Source: Pelagicoccus sp. SDUM812003
GTDB lineage: Bacteria > Verrucomicrobiota > Verrucomicrobiia > Opitutales > Opitutaceae
Reading direction: 5' to 3'
Assembly: GCF_031127815.1 (NCBI RefSeq)
Contig: NZ_JARXHY010000001.1
Span: 248,001 to 312,000 of the forward strand
Length of the DNA stretch: 64,000 bases
The notes under the pieces were generated by a model. That model was not told the DNA's origin. It saw only the letters and a list, made by a program, of their open reading frames with translations, and ran no database searches. Made by a program: the position numbers and the translations under genes. Numbering within the stretch: the stretch's first letter is position 1; each line of letters begins with the position of its first letter. Below are positions 43,453-51,402 of this stretch, one piece after another.

Positions 43453-43842
43453 ATGGAAGCCGATAAAGCCGAGGCGATTTTACAGGAGCACGTTCGTCTG
43501 TGTTCCGATCTGCATGAGCTCTTCATCGAGGAAGGGAAGATCATGCGAAGCACGGGAGCTCCGCCGGACAAGGAGTTTCTCGAGCGCAAGGAATCGTTTC
43601 TGCCGGTACTGGGCAAGGGCTTGGAGCTGCTGCAACGCATCAACGAGAAGCCGGAGGAGTTTCCCTCGTCGCTAGGCCCGCTGGTAGGCGAGTGTCGCGA
43701 CAAGCTGATGAAGCTGATGATGCTGGATCGGGAAAACGAGCGCCTGCTGCTCAAGTCGACCTTGCCTCCGAAGATGAAGGAAGCCTATTCCAAGGTGGGG
43801 CCGGGGCAGATCGCCAAGGCCTACGGTCGTTTCGCGAAGTAG
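43453..43842 (+). CDS. Small helical protein, possibly FlgN-like
   Basis: 129 residues, almost entirely charged amphipathic helix. The pattern of regularly spaced Leu and Glu (AILQEHVRLCSDLHELFIEE, ELLQRINEKPEEFP, CRDKLMKLMMLDRENERLLL) is like FlgN flagellar-chaperone or other coiled-coil proteins. FlgN binds hook-associated proteins, which would fit the nearby chemotaxis genes, but no flagellar gene is in the window. It follows the TPR protein in the same direction and is convergent with the phosphatase gene. Confidence 0.5.
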   Translation: MEADKAEAILQEHVRLCSDLHELFIEEGKIMRSTGAPPDKEFLERKESFLPVLGKGLELLQRINEKPEEFPSSLGPLVGECRDKLMKLMMLDRENERLLLKSTLPPKMKEAYSKVGPGQIAKAYGRFAK

Positions 43843-43941
43843 GTTGGCTTGGCTGGTTTGCGGATGCTCAGTGGTCTCTTTGGCAACGAGGTTGCTCTGG
43901 GGTCCCGCTCCGCCCTTGAATCATGCTGGCTAGGTCAGCCG

Positions 43942-45723
43942 TCAGGCGGGCTGGAGGTGGCGTGTGGGGCTGATTTTCAGGGCGACCACGCAGATGTCGT
44001 CGGTGGTGGGGGCGCCGCCGAGGGCGTCGGAAAGCTCGTTTTTCACCTGGGTCAGTCGGTTTTCGAAGTCTTCCGAGTTGGTGGCGCTCTCCAAGGCATG
44101 AACCAAGCCTGCCTTGCCGAAATCGTTCCCGTCGCTGGTGAGCTGTTCGATGATGCCGTCGGTGAAGAGAAAGATTTCCGTCTCGCCGTCGATCTCGAAG
44201 ACGGTGTCGCCGAATGGGTCTCCGCCGAGCAGGCCCAGAGCGGGTCCGACGATGTCGCAGGGGCATTCCTCGAAGCCGCCGCGCTCGTTTCCTTGGCGTC
44301 GTATAAGCGGGCAGGGGTGTCCGCCGTTGGCGATGGTGGCTTTGCCGCTATCCAGGTCGATCGCCATGTAGGCTGCGGTCACGAAGCGAGGGAACTCCTC
44401 GTCCTCGGCGAGGGATATGAGCGTTTCGTTGAGGTGTTGGAGCACCTTCGAGGGATGGCTGAGAATGTTGGGGATTTCGGCCATCAGGCCGCGAATCAGC
44501 ATGGTGACGAGTGCGGCTTTGACCCCATGTCCCATCACGTCGCAGACTAGGATGCCTACGTTCTTGTCGTCGATCGGGAGCAGATAGAAGAAGTCGCCCG
44601 CCAGGTGGTGGCTGGGCGAGTAGAGGTAGGACGCTTGGAAGCTCCAGCCTTGGCCGGCTTGAAAGTAGCGGTGGCGATCGTCGAAGCCCATGGACATGAG
44701 CTGCTCCTGGAGCTGACGCGCCACCAGCAGCTCCTCCTCGTACTGCTCGTTCTTGACCTGCAGCGCTTCCTTGGCCCGCCGGGCGATGTCCTCGGCCTTT
44801 TTCTGCTCTGAGATATCGAGCGACATGCCGACGATGCCTTCGATTTCGCCGGATTCGGAGCGCAGGGGCACTTTGGAGGTGAGCACCCAGCGGCTGCCGG
44901 AGATGACGCTTTGGTCGTATTCCAGCTTGTTGGTGATGGATTCCCCGGTTTCCACGATGCGCAGATCTTCCGCCAGCACTCGGTCGGTGCGGGGGTCGTC
45001 GACGATGTCGGAGAGGCGTTTGCCGGCGATGGGAAAGTCCTCTTCGATGCCGACGCAGTTGCGGTATTCCTGGTTGACTAGGATGTAGCGTCCTTCGCGA
45101 TCCCGCAGGAAGAGGCGGCAGGGAAGGATCTGGATGATGGTTTCCATCAGGCGCTGCTGGCGAAGCACCTGGATCTCGGCGAGCTTCTGTTTGGTGATGT
45201 CGCGCGAGAGGCCGAAGGTGCCGCAGATGCGGCCGGAGGGATCGTAGAGGGGGAGCTTGGAGGAGATGACCCATTTCTTGACGGAGCTTTCCTCCTGGGA
45301 GTATTCCTCGCGAAAGCTCCAGCCTCGACCGGTGCGGATGATCTTCTGCTCGTCTTCGAACTTGGCTTGGGCGCTTTCGGGAGCGAAGAGATTGAAGTCC
45401 GATTTGCCTACCATCTCCTTGGGGGTGAAGCCGTAGTAGTTGGCCATGGACTGGTTCACGCAGATGAATCGGCTCTGCATGTCCTTGAAATACACGTGGT
45501 CGGGCAGGGAGGTCATCAGCTGCTGGAACAGCTGAGCGGCCATGTCGTCGCCCTCTTCGAACACGCTTCGCTTGCCGTCGCGAATGCCAAGGCTGTAGGC
45601 GTGCTCGAGCATGCTGTCGATCTCGCCGTGAGTCAGTTGAATCGGCTCGCTTTGGGACAGGGCATCGAGTGTAAGGCTGACCTTTGACAGGGCGGCCTCG
45701 AGTATGGAGTCCGAAAATTTCAT
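43942..45723 (-). CDS. PAS-PAS-SpoIIE (RsbU-type) serine phosphatase
   Basis: About 593 residues from the ATG at 45723; the frame stays open further upstream, but that part is low-complexity Ser/Pro/Thr sequence overlapping the response regulator gene. Two PAS domains come first (about 62-180, DHVYFKDMQSRFICVNQSM, and about 190-310, RLFLRDREGRYILVNQEYR). The C-terminal PP2C-SpoIIE domain shows HLAGDFFYLLPIDD, VCDVMGHGVKAALVT and IANGGHPCPL, with the metal-binding Asp residues in GDFF and DVMGHG and a later DDICVV. It dephosphorylates anti-sigma-antagonist-type partners in response to a sensed signal. Last gene of the minus-strand signalling run. Confidence 0.9.
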   Translation of the reverse strand: MKFSDSILEAALSKVSLTLDALSQSEPIQLTHGEIDSMLEHAYSLGIRDGKRSVFEEGDDMAAQLFQQLMTSLPDHVYFKDMQSRFICVNQSMANYYGFTPKEMVGKSDFNLFAPESAQAKFEDEQKIIRTGRGWSFREEYSQEESSVKKWVISSKLPLYDPSGRICGTFGLSRDITKQKLAEIQVLRQQRLMETIIQILPCRLFLRDREGRYILVNQEYRNCVGIEEDFPIAGKRLSDIVDDPRTDRVLAEDLRIVETGESITNKLEYDQSVISGSRWVLTSKVPLRSESGEIEGIVGMSLDISEQKKAEDIARRAKEALQVKNEQYEEELLVARQLQEQLMSMGFDDRHRYFQAGQGWSFQASYLYSPSHHLAGDFFYLLPIDDKNVGILVCDVMGHGVKAALVTMLIRGLMAEIPNILSHPSKVLQHLNETLISLAEDEEFPRFVTAAYMAIDLDSGKATIANGGHPCPLIRRQGNERGGFEECPCDIVGPALGLLGGDPFGDTVFEIDGETEIFLFTDGIIEQLTSDGNDFGKAGLVHALESATNSEDFENRLTQVKNELSDALGGAPTTDDICVVALKISPTRHLQPA

Positions 45724-45895
45724 CCAGAGTCTAGCTAGGAATGTAGGACGCGGCGCAGGATTGGCAAATCCTGTTTGGAGTTTTCGGACTGTATGCAAAA
45801 AAGCGACCCGAATTGGTATTCGGATCGCTGATACTGAAATGGTGGGCGCTATCGATCGCGCCGCAGTGGGATGGGACGAAGGCGGGCGAAAGGCC

Positions 45896-46264
45896 CTACT
45901 GGGCGGCGGCCTGCTGGTGGGCGGACTCGACGATTCGGACCAGCTCCTTGATGTTGAAAGGCTTGGCCAGCGTGGCCACCAAGTTTGGATACTTGAAGTG
46001 GCGGGCTTCGTCGTGGAATCCGGAGATGATGATGAACTTGGTCTTGATGTTCTGCCAACCTGACAGGAACTCGAGGACCATTTCGCCGGAGAGGCGTGGC
46101 ATCTTGAGGTCGAGCAGGACGACGTCGAACTGGTGGTTCGGGTCGGAGAGCACGGACACGGCGTTGTGTCCATCGCAAAGGACGGATACGTCGTGTTCTT
46201 CGCCAAACACGGTGAAGAGGAGGAGCCGGATGGCGGGATCGTCGTCTACGATTAGAATTTTCAT
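45896..46264 (-). CDS. Single-domain response regulator
   Basis: 122 residues, one receiver domain only. MKILIVDDDPAIRLLL carries the acidic pocket DDD; the phospho-Asp is in FDVVLLDLKMPRLSG; the conserved Thr/Ser and Lys are in FIIISGF and LAKPFN. It has no output domain, so it probably acts like a CheY-type protein or in a phosphorelay. It lies in the same minus-strand run, 172 bp before the phosphatase and 145 bp after the longer regulator. Confidence 0.92.
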   Translation of the reverse strand: MKILIVDDDPAIRLLLFTVFGEEHDVSVLCDGHNAVSVLSDPNHQFDVVLLDLKMPRLSGEMVLEFLSGWQNIKTKFIIISGFHDEARHFKYPNLVATLAKPFNIKELVRIVESAHQQAAAQ

Positions 46265-46409
46265 GGTCCTGAACTGAGAGCGTTGCGGCGGTTGAGATAA
46301 GAGACTGAGTGGGTTTGCTTTGCCTTGATCCTCTAGATCGACCGCCTGGGCGATTTCTGTGGGCCTATTTTTACGATTTTATGGTCTTTAGCGGCTTTGT
46401 TACTAAGGA

Positions 46410-47093
46410 TCAGTTTTGGCCCGATAGGCTTGGGCGATTGATGTTCGTGAGCAGGGGGGAGCTGAACTCTCCGGCGTTGAAGAGGGAGTTGTTCATCTTT
46501 CCGTAGAAGCGCTGCACTTCGGTTTCCATGCAGCGGATGGCCTCGCGCATGGAGCTGATGTCGGCCGGCTCGATCCAGTACTTTTCGGAAACGCTTTGCA
46601 GGTACTCGATTTTTTCGGCCAGGGTGGCCACGGCGTTGAGGCTGTCGGTAAGCATCTGGCGTTCGGTCTCCGAAAGCGGCGGATGGCTGGCCATGCTGGC
46701 CGGTGCGCAGGCTGGCGCTTGCTCGACTTGGTTGGCCCGCGTGGTCAGGCTGCGCACGGTCTCGAGAAGGTTTCGGTAGTTGAAGGGCTTGGGGAAGATC
46801 TTCGTGGCGCCGAGGTCGTTGAACTGGGCCTCCGACTTAGGGCTGAGGAAGCCGGAGAGCACGATCACTGGCACGTTCGGAAACTGTTTCTTGATCGCTT
46901 CGATCACCTCCAGTCCATCCTTCTTTGGCAGGTGGTAGTCGAGGATGATCAGGTCGTTTTCCGGTTTGAGGCCTTTGTCGATCCCGTCGAGGCCGTTGTC
47001 CGCCTCTTCGATTTCGAATTCGTCCTTGAGGACTTCGCGCATGACCATGCGCAGGGCGGGATCGTCTTCTACGAGCAGGATGTTCTTTTTCAT
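46410..47093 (-). CDS. Response regulator with helical C-terminal extension
   Basis: About 227 residues from the ATG at 47093 (MKKNILLVEDD). The receiver has phospho-Asp in LIILDYHLPKKDG, Ser in VIVLSGF and Lys in IFPKPFN, all intact. The last 100 residues form a helical region (LTDSLNAVATLAEKIEYLQ) without a recognised DNA-binding domain, so it may act through protein contacts. The preceding gene ends at 47095, so the two are translationally adjacent. Confidence 0.85.
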   Translation of the reverse strand: MKKNILLVEDDPALRMVMREVLKDEFEIEEADNGLDGIDKGLKPENDLIILDYHLPKKDGLEVIEAIKKQFPNVPVIVLSGFLSPKSEAQFNDLGATKIFPKPFNYRNLLETVRSLTTRANQVEQAPACAPASMASHPPLSETERQMLTDSLNAVATLAEKIEYLQSVSEKYWIEPADISSMREAIRCMETEVQRFYGKMNNSLFNAGEFSSPLLTNINRPSLSGQN

Positions 47094-47094
47094 C

Positions 47095-47616
47095 TTAGTT
47101 CTCTCCAAATTCTTTTTGTTGGCTTAATTCGTAGTGTTTCGCCACTTGGCGAATTTGCTTGGAAGGGGGGAGTTCGCGTCCGGCGAAGAGGATGGCGAGG
47201 GGCTGGCCCATCGCGTTGCGGATGGGGAACTTGGCTCCTTCGAACCAGGTCTTGCCCCAGCTGAGTGTGACGAGTTCGCGCACGTTGAAAAGGGGCAGCG
47301 CCTTTTGGGTGACCAAGGCGTCGGCCTGGGCTAGGGCTAGTTCGTTTTCCAGCCAGAAGATGGGTGGGGTGGAAGCGGACTTGGAGCTGTCCACGGTGGG
47401 GAGCTTCAGTTTCAGGGTCTGGCGACCGGCCTTGTTCAGGTAGAAAATGTCGTCCCGGTTGAAGTAGGCGAAGACGCAGAGGCCGAGGTCCTCGAAGAGG
47501 GAAACGTCGGCCTGCAGCAGCTGTTCGGGCCGATCGAAGGCTCGGTCGATGGATTCGAGGGCGGATTCGAGGGCTTCCGGGAGCCGGGCTTGCAGCAGCT
47601 TTTGGTAGTCGAGCAT
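47095..47616 (-). CDS. Small PAS-like sensor protein, unknown
   Basis: 173 residues. Central region with CVFAYFNRDDIFYLNKAG and NVRELVTLSWGKTWFEGAKFPI, GQPLAILFAGRELP is consistent with a PAS-fold sensor domain (NxAGR-type start and a terminal strand), but no catalytic domain follows. It ends 1 bp before the ATG of the next response regulator, strongly suggesting co-expression and perhaps partnership. Ligand unknown. Confidence 0.6.
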   Translation of the reverse strand: MLDYQKLLQARLPEALESALESIDRAFDRPEQLLQADVSLFEDLGLCVFAYFNRDDIFYLNKAGRQTLKLKLPTVDSSKSASTPPIFWLENELALAQADALVTQKALPLFNVRELVTLSWGKTWFEGAKFPIRNAMGQPLAILFAGRELPPSKQIRQVAKHYELSQQKEFGEN

Positions 47617-47682
47617 GAAGGACGTGACCTGTTTCGGGTATTCGCTGGGTCTAGTATCGTCCGGGCAGGGGGCGGCTTTAGC

Positions 47683-47736
47683 GGAAAACGCTCATGCGGC
47701 TCCGCTTTTCCATAGAGGAAAGCGCTCATGGCTCCG
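47683..47736. repeat. Two imperfect direct repeats
   Basis: GGAAAACGCTCATGCGGCTC (47683-47702) and GGAAAGCGCTCATGGCTCCG (47717-47736) are near-identical apart from a 2-nt deletion, separated by 12-14 nt. They lie in the 148-bp gap between the HDOD gene stop and the start of the PAS-like gene. Possibly a transcription boundary; function unknown. Confidence 0.5.
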
Positions 47737-47764
47737 ACCTGCTAGGGAGTCGGGCGCTTTCGAG

Positions 47765-48607
47765 CTAGTTGGCCCCGACCGCGAGAGCTTTCTTGGCCTT
47801 TTCCAGCGCCTCGCGGGCGTTGAGGATGGCCATTTCGAGCTCGCTCTGCTCGATCTGGAAGGCGCCTTCGACCATGTCGAGGGCCCAGGAGTCGCGTCCG
47901 TCGTTGCAGCCGATGACGGCCGCTCCCCAGTTCGCCACGTGCAAGGCTCCTGCGAGTTGGCGATGCGCTTCCGGCGCTTCGATCGGGCGGTACTGGTAGT
48001 AGATCGGCAGGTAGACCTCCTCTGGAAATCCCCAGCTTTCGAGAATCTTGGAGCCGGCGGTGGCGTGATCGAAGCCGAAGGTTCTCGCCTCGGCCTGGTC
48101 GATGCTGATGCGTTCGGTTTCCACCTTTTGAAAAACGTTGGTGTACTGTTCGCCGCAGCCGAGGTGAAGCCCCAGCTTCCCGATGTCGTGCAGGAGGCCC
48201 AGAGTGTAGGGCAGTCCTTCCATGGAGGTGACGTTCTTGGCGATTTGGTCCATGATGAGGGCCACCGCGAGACTGTGCTGCCAGAGGCTGCCCTTCCCGA
48301 TGTCCATGCTCGGCAGGGCCCCGTCGAGGTATTCGCCGCTGGAGACCAGGTTTACGATGCGGTAGATCTCCTTGATGCCGAGCAGAGCGACCGCTTCGTT
48401 GAGATCGGTGACCGGGGTGGCGGGCGAGTAGGCGCCCGAGTTGCTCAGCTTGAGCACGCCGGCGGTGATGGCGGAATCGGTGGCGATCAATTGTACGATG
48501 TCGCTGGAATCGGTGTCCGGATCGTTCATGATCTTCACCAACTTCGGCAGGACTTCCGGAGCCGGGGGCAGCGTCTCGGTGTTTTTGATAAGGTCTTCTA
48601 CAGTCAT
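47765..48607 (-). CDS. HDOD-domain signalling protein
   Basis: 280 residues, nearly all one HDOD domain. Landmarks: ETLPPAPEVLPKLVKIM at the start, IATDSAITAGVLKLSNSGAY, EAVALLGIKEIYRIVN and GLLHDIGKLGL, here with an HD-type pair. HDOD domains act in signalling and regulation of motility or the cell cycle; the exact reaction is not settled for the family. It overlaps cheD by 4 bp, so the two are translationally coupled. It is part of the minus-strand chemotaxis block. Confidence 0.9.
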   Translation of the reverse strand: MTVEDLIKNTETLPPAPEVLPKLVKIMNDPDTDSSDIVQLIATDSAITAGVLKLSNSGAYSPATPVTDLNEAVALLGIKEIYRIVNLVSSGEYLDGALPSMDIGKGSLWQHSLAVALIMDQIAKNVTSMEGLPYTLGLLHDIGKLGLHLGCGEQYTNVFQKVETERISIDQAEARTFGFDHATAGSKILESWGFPEEVYLPIYYQYRPIEAPEAHRQLAGALHVANWGAAVIGCNDGRDSWALDMVEGAFQIEQSELEMAILNAREALEKAKKALAVGAN

Positions 48608-49125
48608 GCTAGGCTGAATTTAGAGGTTCCCAGCGGGGTCTTCATGGAGACTTCGCCAGTGCCGACGTTGAGGTGCACGGTGCGGTTGTTCACCCCGCCG
48701 ACATCCGCTCTGACGACTTGGATTCCGAGCGCGTTTATGAGCTTTTTGACGGCCATGATGTTGCGTTCGCCAATCTTGAACATGTCCGAACCGGAGATGA
48801 CCGAGGCTCCGCCTGCCACGAACGCTCTCATGCGGCGGCGCTCGGCTCGAAGTCCGCAGAGGTTTCGAAACATGAGGGGGAGGCCCGTATCCGCGAACAT
48901 GGCGGGTTGTTTTTGGGCTTTGTCAGGGGACAAGGTGGAGTCCGGCAGCATGATGTGGATGAGACCGCCGACTTTGGCGTCCTTGTCGTAGACGATGACG
49001 CCTACGCAGGATCCGAGGGCAAAGGTGCTGAGATTGACGTTGCCATTGTTCGAAACCGCCAAGTCTCCAACGCCGACGACGACTCTTTGCTGAAATAAGG
49101 AAGGTAGGGTTGGAGCGCCGCTCAT
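48604..49125 (-). CDS. cheD: Chemoreceptor glutamine deamidase CheD
   Basis: 173 residues, the usual length. Active-site Cys in LSTFALGSCVGVIVYD and His in GGLIHIMLPDS, the CheD catalytic pair, are present, followed by GGASVISGSDMFKIGERN, also typical. CheD deamidates specific glutamines of chemoreceptors (and interacts with CheC in some species), tuning adaptation. Overlaps the HDOD gene (ATGA). No CheC or receptor gene is in the window. Confidence 0.93.
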   Translation of the reverse strand: MSGAPTLPSLFQQRVVVGVGDLAVSNNGNVNLSTFALGSCVGVIVYDKDAKVGGLIHIMLPDSTLSPDKAQKQPAMFADTGLPLMFRNLCGLRAERRRMRAFVAGGASVISGSDMFKIGERNIMAVKKLINALGIQVVRADVGGVNNRTVHLNVGTGEVSMKTPLGTSKFSLA

Positions 49126-49264
49126 TTAGTCAATTTTGGTCAGGGGCTAGATGGTTTCGTGTGTGGCCGAGCTATGCGTGACGACTGGAATAGCTGCGTG
49201 AAAACGGGTCTTTTAGGTGAGGAGAGCTGGTGCGACTCCCCTCGAGAACGGGGCCATGGGCGCC

Positions 49265-49768
49265 CTAGAAGCCGAGGCCGCTTTCGAGCTCGCTCGAGAC
49301 GACCTTTTCGATGTCGAGCAAGGTCTTCACGCTGTCCTTGATCTTGGCGATGCCGAGGCAGCATTCGGTGCTGAGACGCGTGCCGAAGTCCGGAGATGGC
49401 TCGACTTCCGCGTCGGAGACGTTGAGCACTTCCTCCACCGCGTCGACCACTAGGCCAAGCAGCTGATTGACCCCTTGGCCTCCGTACACGTCGACCACGA
49501 TGATGCAGGTGCGCTCGGTCGCTTCGGCGACAGGCAAATTGAACTTGATGCGTAGATCGACGACCGGAATGACCTTGCCGCGCAGGTTGATGACGCCCTT
49601 CACGTGCTCAGGCATCTGAGGCACCGGGGTGATCTTCTGCATGCGAATGATCTCGCGGATCTTGAGGACCTCTACGCCGTAGCACTCTTCGGCCAGGGTG
49701 AAGGTGAGAAATTTTCCAGATGAGAATGTCGTATGGGAGGTCTTGTCGTCAAAAGTGAGGTTGCTCAT
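49265..49768 (-). CDS. cheW: Chemotaxis coupling protein CheW
   Basis: 167 residues. A CheW fold with FLTFTLAEECYGVEVLKIREI at the N-terminus, TPVPQMPEHVKGVINLRGKV and PVVDLRIKF, the most conserved segment, then GLVVDAVEEVLNV. It links receptors to CheA. The ATG at 49768 has a good AGGAGA site 5 nt upstream, so initiation is clearly there. About 140 bp separates it from cheD; the gap upstream to 50062 is 294 bp with a hairpin. Confidence 0.95.
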   Translation of the reverse strand: MSNLTFDDKTSHTTFSSGKFLTFTLAEECYGVEVLKIREIIRMQKITPVPQMPEHVKGVINLRGKVIPVVDLRIKFNLPVAEATERTCIIVVDVYGGQGVNQLLGLVVDAVEEVLNVSDAEVEPSPDFGTRLSTECCLGIAKIKDSVKTLLDIEKVVSSELESGLGF

Positions 49769-49910
49769 AGTTTTCTCCTCGGTATTGAGTAAATGGCTTT
49801 AGATTAGGTGCTAAATCGGCTCCGCCCGGGCATTCCTTAAGGATAAAGTCAGCGGGCAACGGCCGCGAATCGGGCCACGTTCGAGGCAGGATTGGAGCAG
49901 GCTTTTTATA

Positions 49911-49934
49911 TTCGCCCTCCAATGTGAGGGCGAA
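49911..49934. other. Perfect hairpin upstream of cheW
   Basis: TTCGCCCTC (49911-49919) and GAGGGCGAA (49926-49934) form a 9-bp perfect stem with a 6-nt loop, inside a 294-bp gap between cheW and the upstream response regulator gene (both minus strand). It could terminate the upstream gene or be an operator; a T run is lacking on either side. Confidence 0.45.
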
Positions 49935-50062
49935 ATGTTTAAAACCGGGGAGTTGTCCCTAGGTCCGAGTCGAAAAACGCCTTGGGCGTGCGAGAAGAAG
50001 CGGCTCCGATCCCTTCAGGGCGGCCGCTCTTTTACAAGGTATTCGCAAGGGCGCCGGAGCGC

Positions 50063-51331
50063 TTAGCGAAAGACCATCAAGCGCTGGGTGATGGGGTTGG
50101 CGAAATCGTGCTCCTTGATCTTGCCGATGATGCCTCCGGTGAGCCGTTTTTCTTCCGGGATGAGCAGCAAACCCGAGGGGCTGTAGATGCCTTTGGCCAA
50201 CACCATGCCTGGTTCGAGTTCGGCGAGGGTGATCTCGCGCACCTTCTTGGGCAGGTTCGTGAGGTTCGAGCTCTTCATGAAGAGTCGGACCGCTTCCGGG
50301 TGGTAGGCCCGACCGGATTCGCGGATGATGAACTCCAGAGCTTCGTCGCGCGGCAGGTTGCACTCCACGAATCCGACTGCCACGGCGAGGTGGCGGGCAG
50401 GCACTGGAATGCTCTCGCGGCTGAGCTGGTCGGGAAAGCCTTGACCGTCGAAGCGCTCGCGATGGTAGCGGATGGCGAGGCCCACCTCGTCGAGATTTTC
50501 CACGAAATTGGCCAAGGTCTGGCCATAGACTGGATAGTGGCGCAGCAGCGTCTGCTCGGTCTCGGTGATGCTTTGCGGATCTTGAAGGTTGCGGGAGACG
50601 AGATCGCGCGGCAGGCCGATACGCCCGAGATTGTAGAGCCAGGAGGCGACGCGAAGCACCTCCTGATCCTTGGGCTCGAGCAGAGGCGATTTGGCGACTT
50701 CGGCGCAGATGGCCACCACCGACTTGGTCTGCTGCCCGAGAATGGGGTGGAAGGCTTCTATGAGGCGGAAGCAGATTTCCAGGGAGTGGCGAAAGTTTTT
50801 CTCCAGAGCGTGGTTGGCCTCGTCGAGCATCTGGGTCTGCTCCTGCAGCTGACGGATCTTCTCTTCTAGAGAAGCGTTGGTGGCGACTAGCTTCTCGTTG
50901 AGATCCAGCGTATCCGCCTGCAGCTTTTCGTTGGCCTCCACCAGGGAGTAGCGCTGCACGGCGTTTTCCACCGTGGCGATGAGCTCTTCGCGGATCCATG
51001 GCTTGGCCAGGAAGCGGAAGATCTCCCCGCGATTGACCGCTTCCACCACGGTGTTCAGCGTCAGCACGCCCGTGATGAGGATGCGCGAGGCGTTGGGCTG
51101 GATTTCCTTGCAACGATCGAGAAACTCCAAGCCGGTCATTTCCGGCATGCGGTGGTCGGAGATGATGACCGAAAAGCGGTTTTCGGAGAGCGCGCGCAGG
51201 GCGTCGTGCGGATTGGTGAAGGCGGACACCTGAAAGGACTCGCGTTCCAGGGTCTCCTTCATGGCCAGCAGCACGATGTCGTCGTCGTCCAGTACCAGGA
51301 TGTTGCGGGCTCTCGGCTCGGAGATCTTCAT
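50063..51331 (-). CDS. Response regulator with degenerate HD-GYP domain
   Basis: 422 residues. Receiver at the N-terminus (ILVLDDDDIVLLAM; phospho-Asp in VIISDHRMPEMTG; RFLAKPW). A coiled-coil-like linker (about 130-195) leads to an HD-GYP-type domain (about 195-355). Canonical cyclic-di-GMP phosphodiesterases have a catalytic HD dyad; here the equivalent segment reads ASWLYNLGRIGLPRD, so HD has become YN, and HHE...GYP has become YHRERFDGQGFPD. Hydrolysis is therefore doubtful; it may bind the nucleotide or be a protein switch. It lies in the chemotaxis block between the histidine kinase and cheW. Confidence 0.85.
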   Translation of the reverse strand: MKISEPRARNILVLDDDDIVLLAMKETLERESFQVSAFTNPHDALRALSENRFSVIISDHRMPEMTGLEFLDRCKEIQPNASRILITGVLTLNTVVEAVNRGEIFRFLAKPWIREELIATVENAVQRYSLVEANEKLQADTLDLNEKLVATNASLEEKIRQLQEQTQMLDEANHALEKNFRHSLEICFRLIEAFHPILGQQTKSVVAICAEVAKSPLLEPKDQEVLRVASWLYNLGRIGLPRDLVSRNLQDPQSITETEQTLLRHYPVYGQTLANFVENLDEVGLAIRYHRERFDGQGFPDQLSRESIPVPARHLAVAVGFVECNLPRDEALEFIIRESGRAYHPEAVRLFMKSSNLTNLPKKVREITLAELEPGMVLAKGIYSPSGLLLIPEEKRLTGGIIGKIKEHDFANPITQRLMVFR

Positions 51332-51402
51332 TTAGAGGGAAAAAAGGAACGTTCGGGAGGTGGCGGCTTGGCGCTCGAGGGCGGATAGGTGCGCAAGTTA
51401 GG

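Noticed and set aside
45724-46206. N-terminal extension of the SpoIIE phosphatase frame
   Set aside because: The upstream part is Ser/Pro/Thr low-complexity sequence that overlaps the response regulator gene in another frame; the ATG at 45723 gives a normal protein.
47615-48991. Long open frame on the plus strand across the HDOD and cheD genes
   Set aside because: It is antisense to two genes with clear catalytic motifs, and the translation has no recognisable domain; it follows from high G+C at third codon positions.
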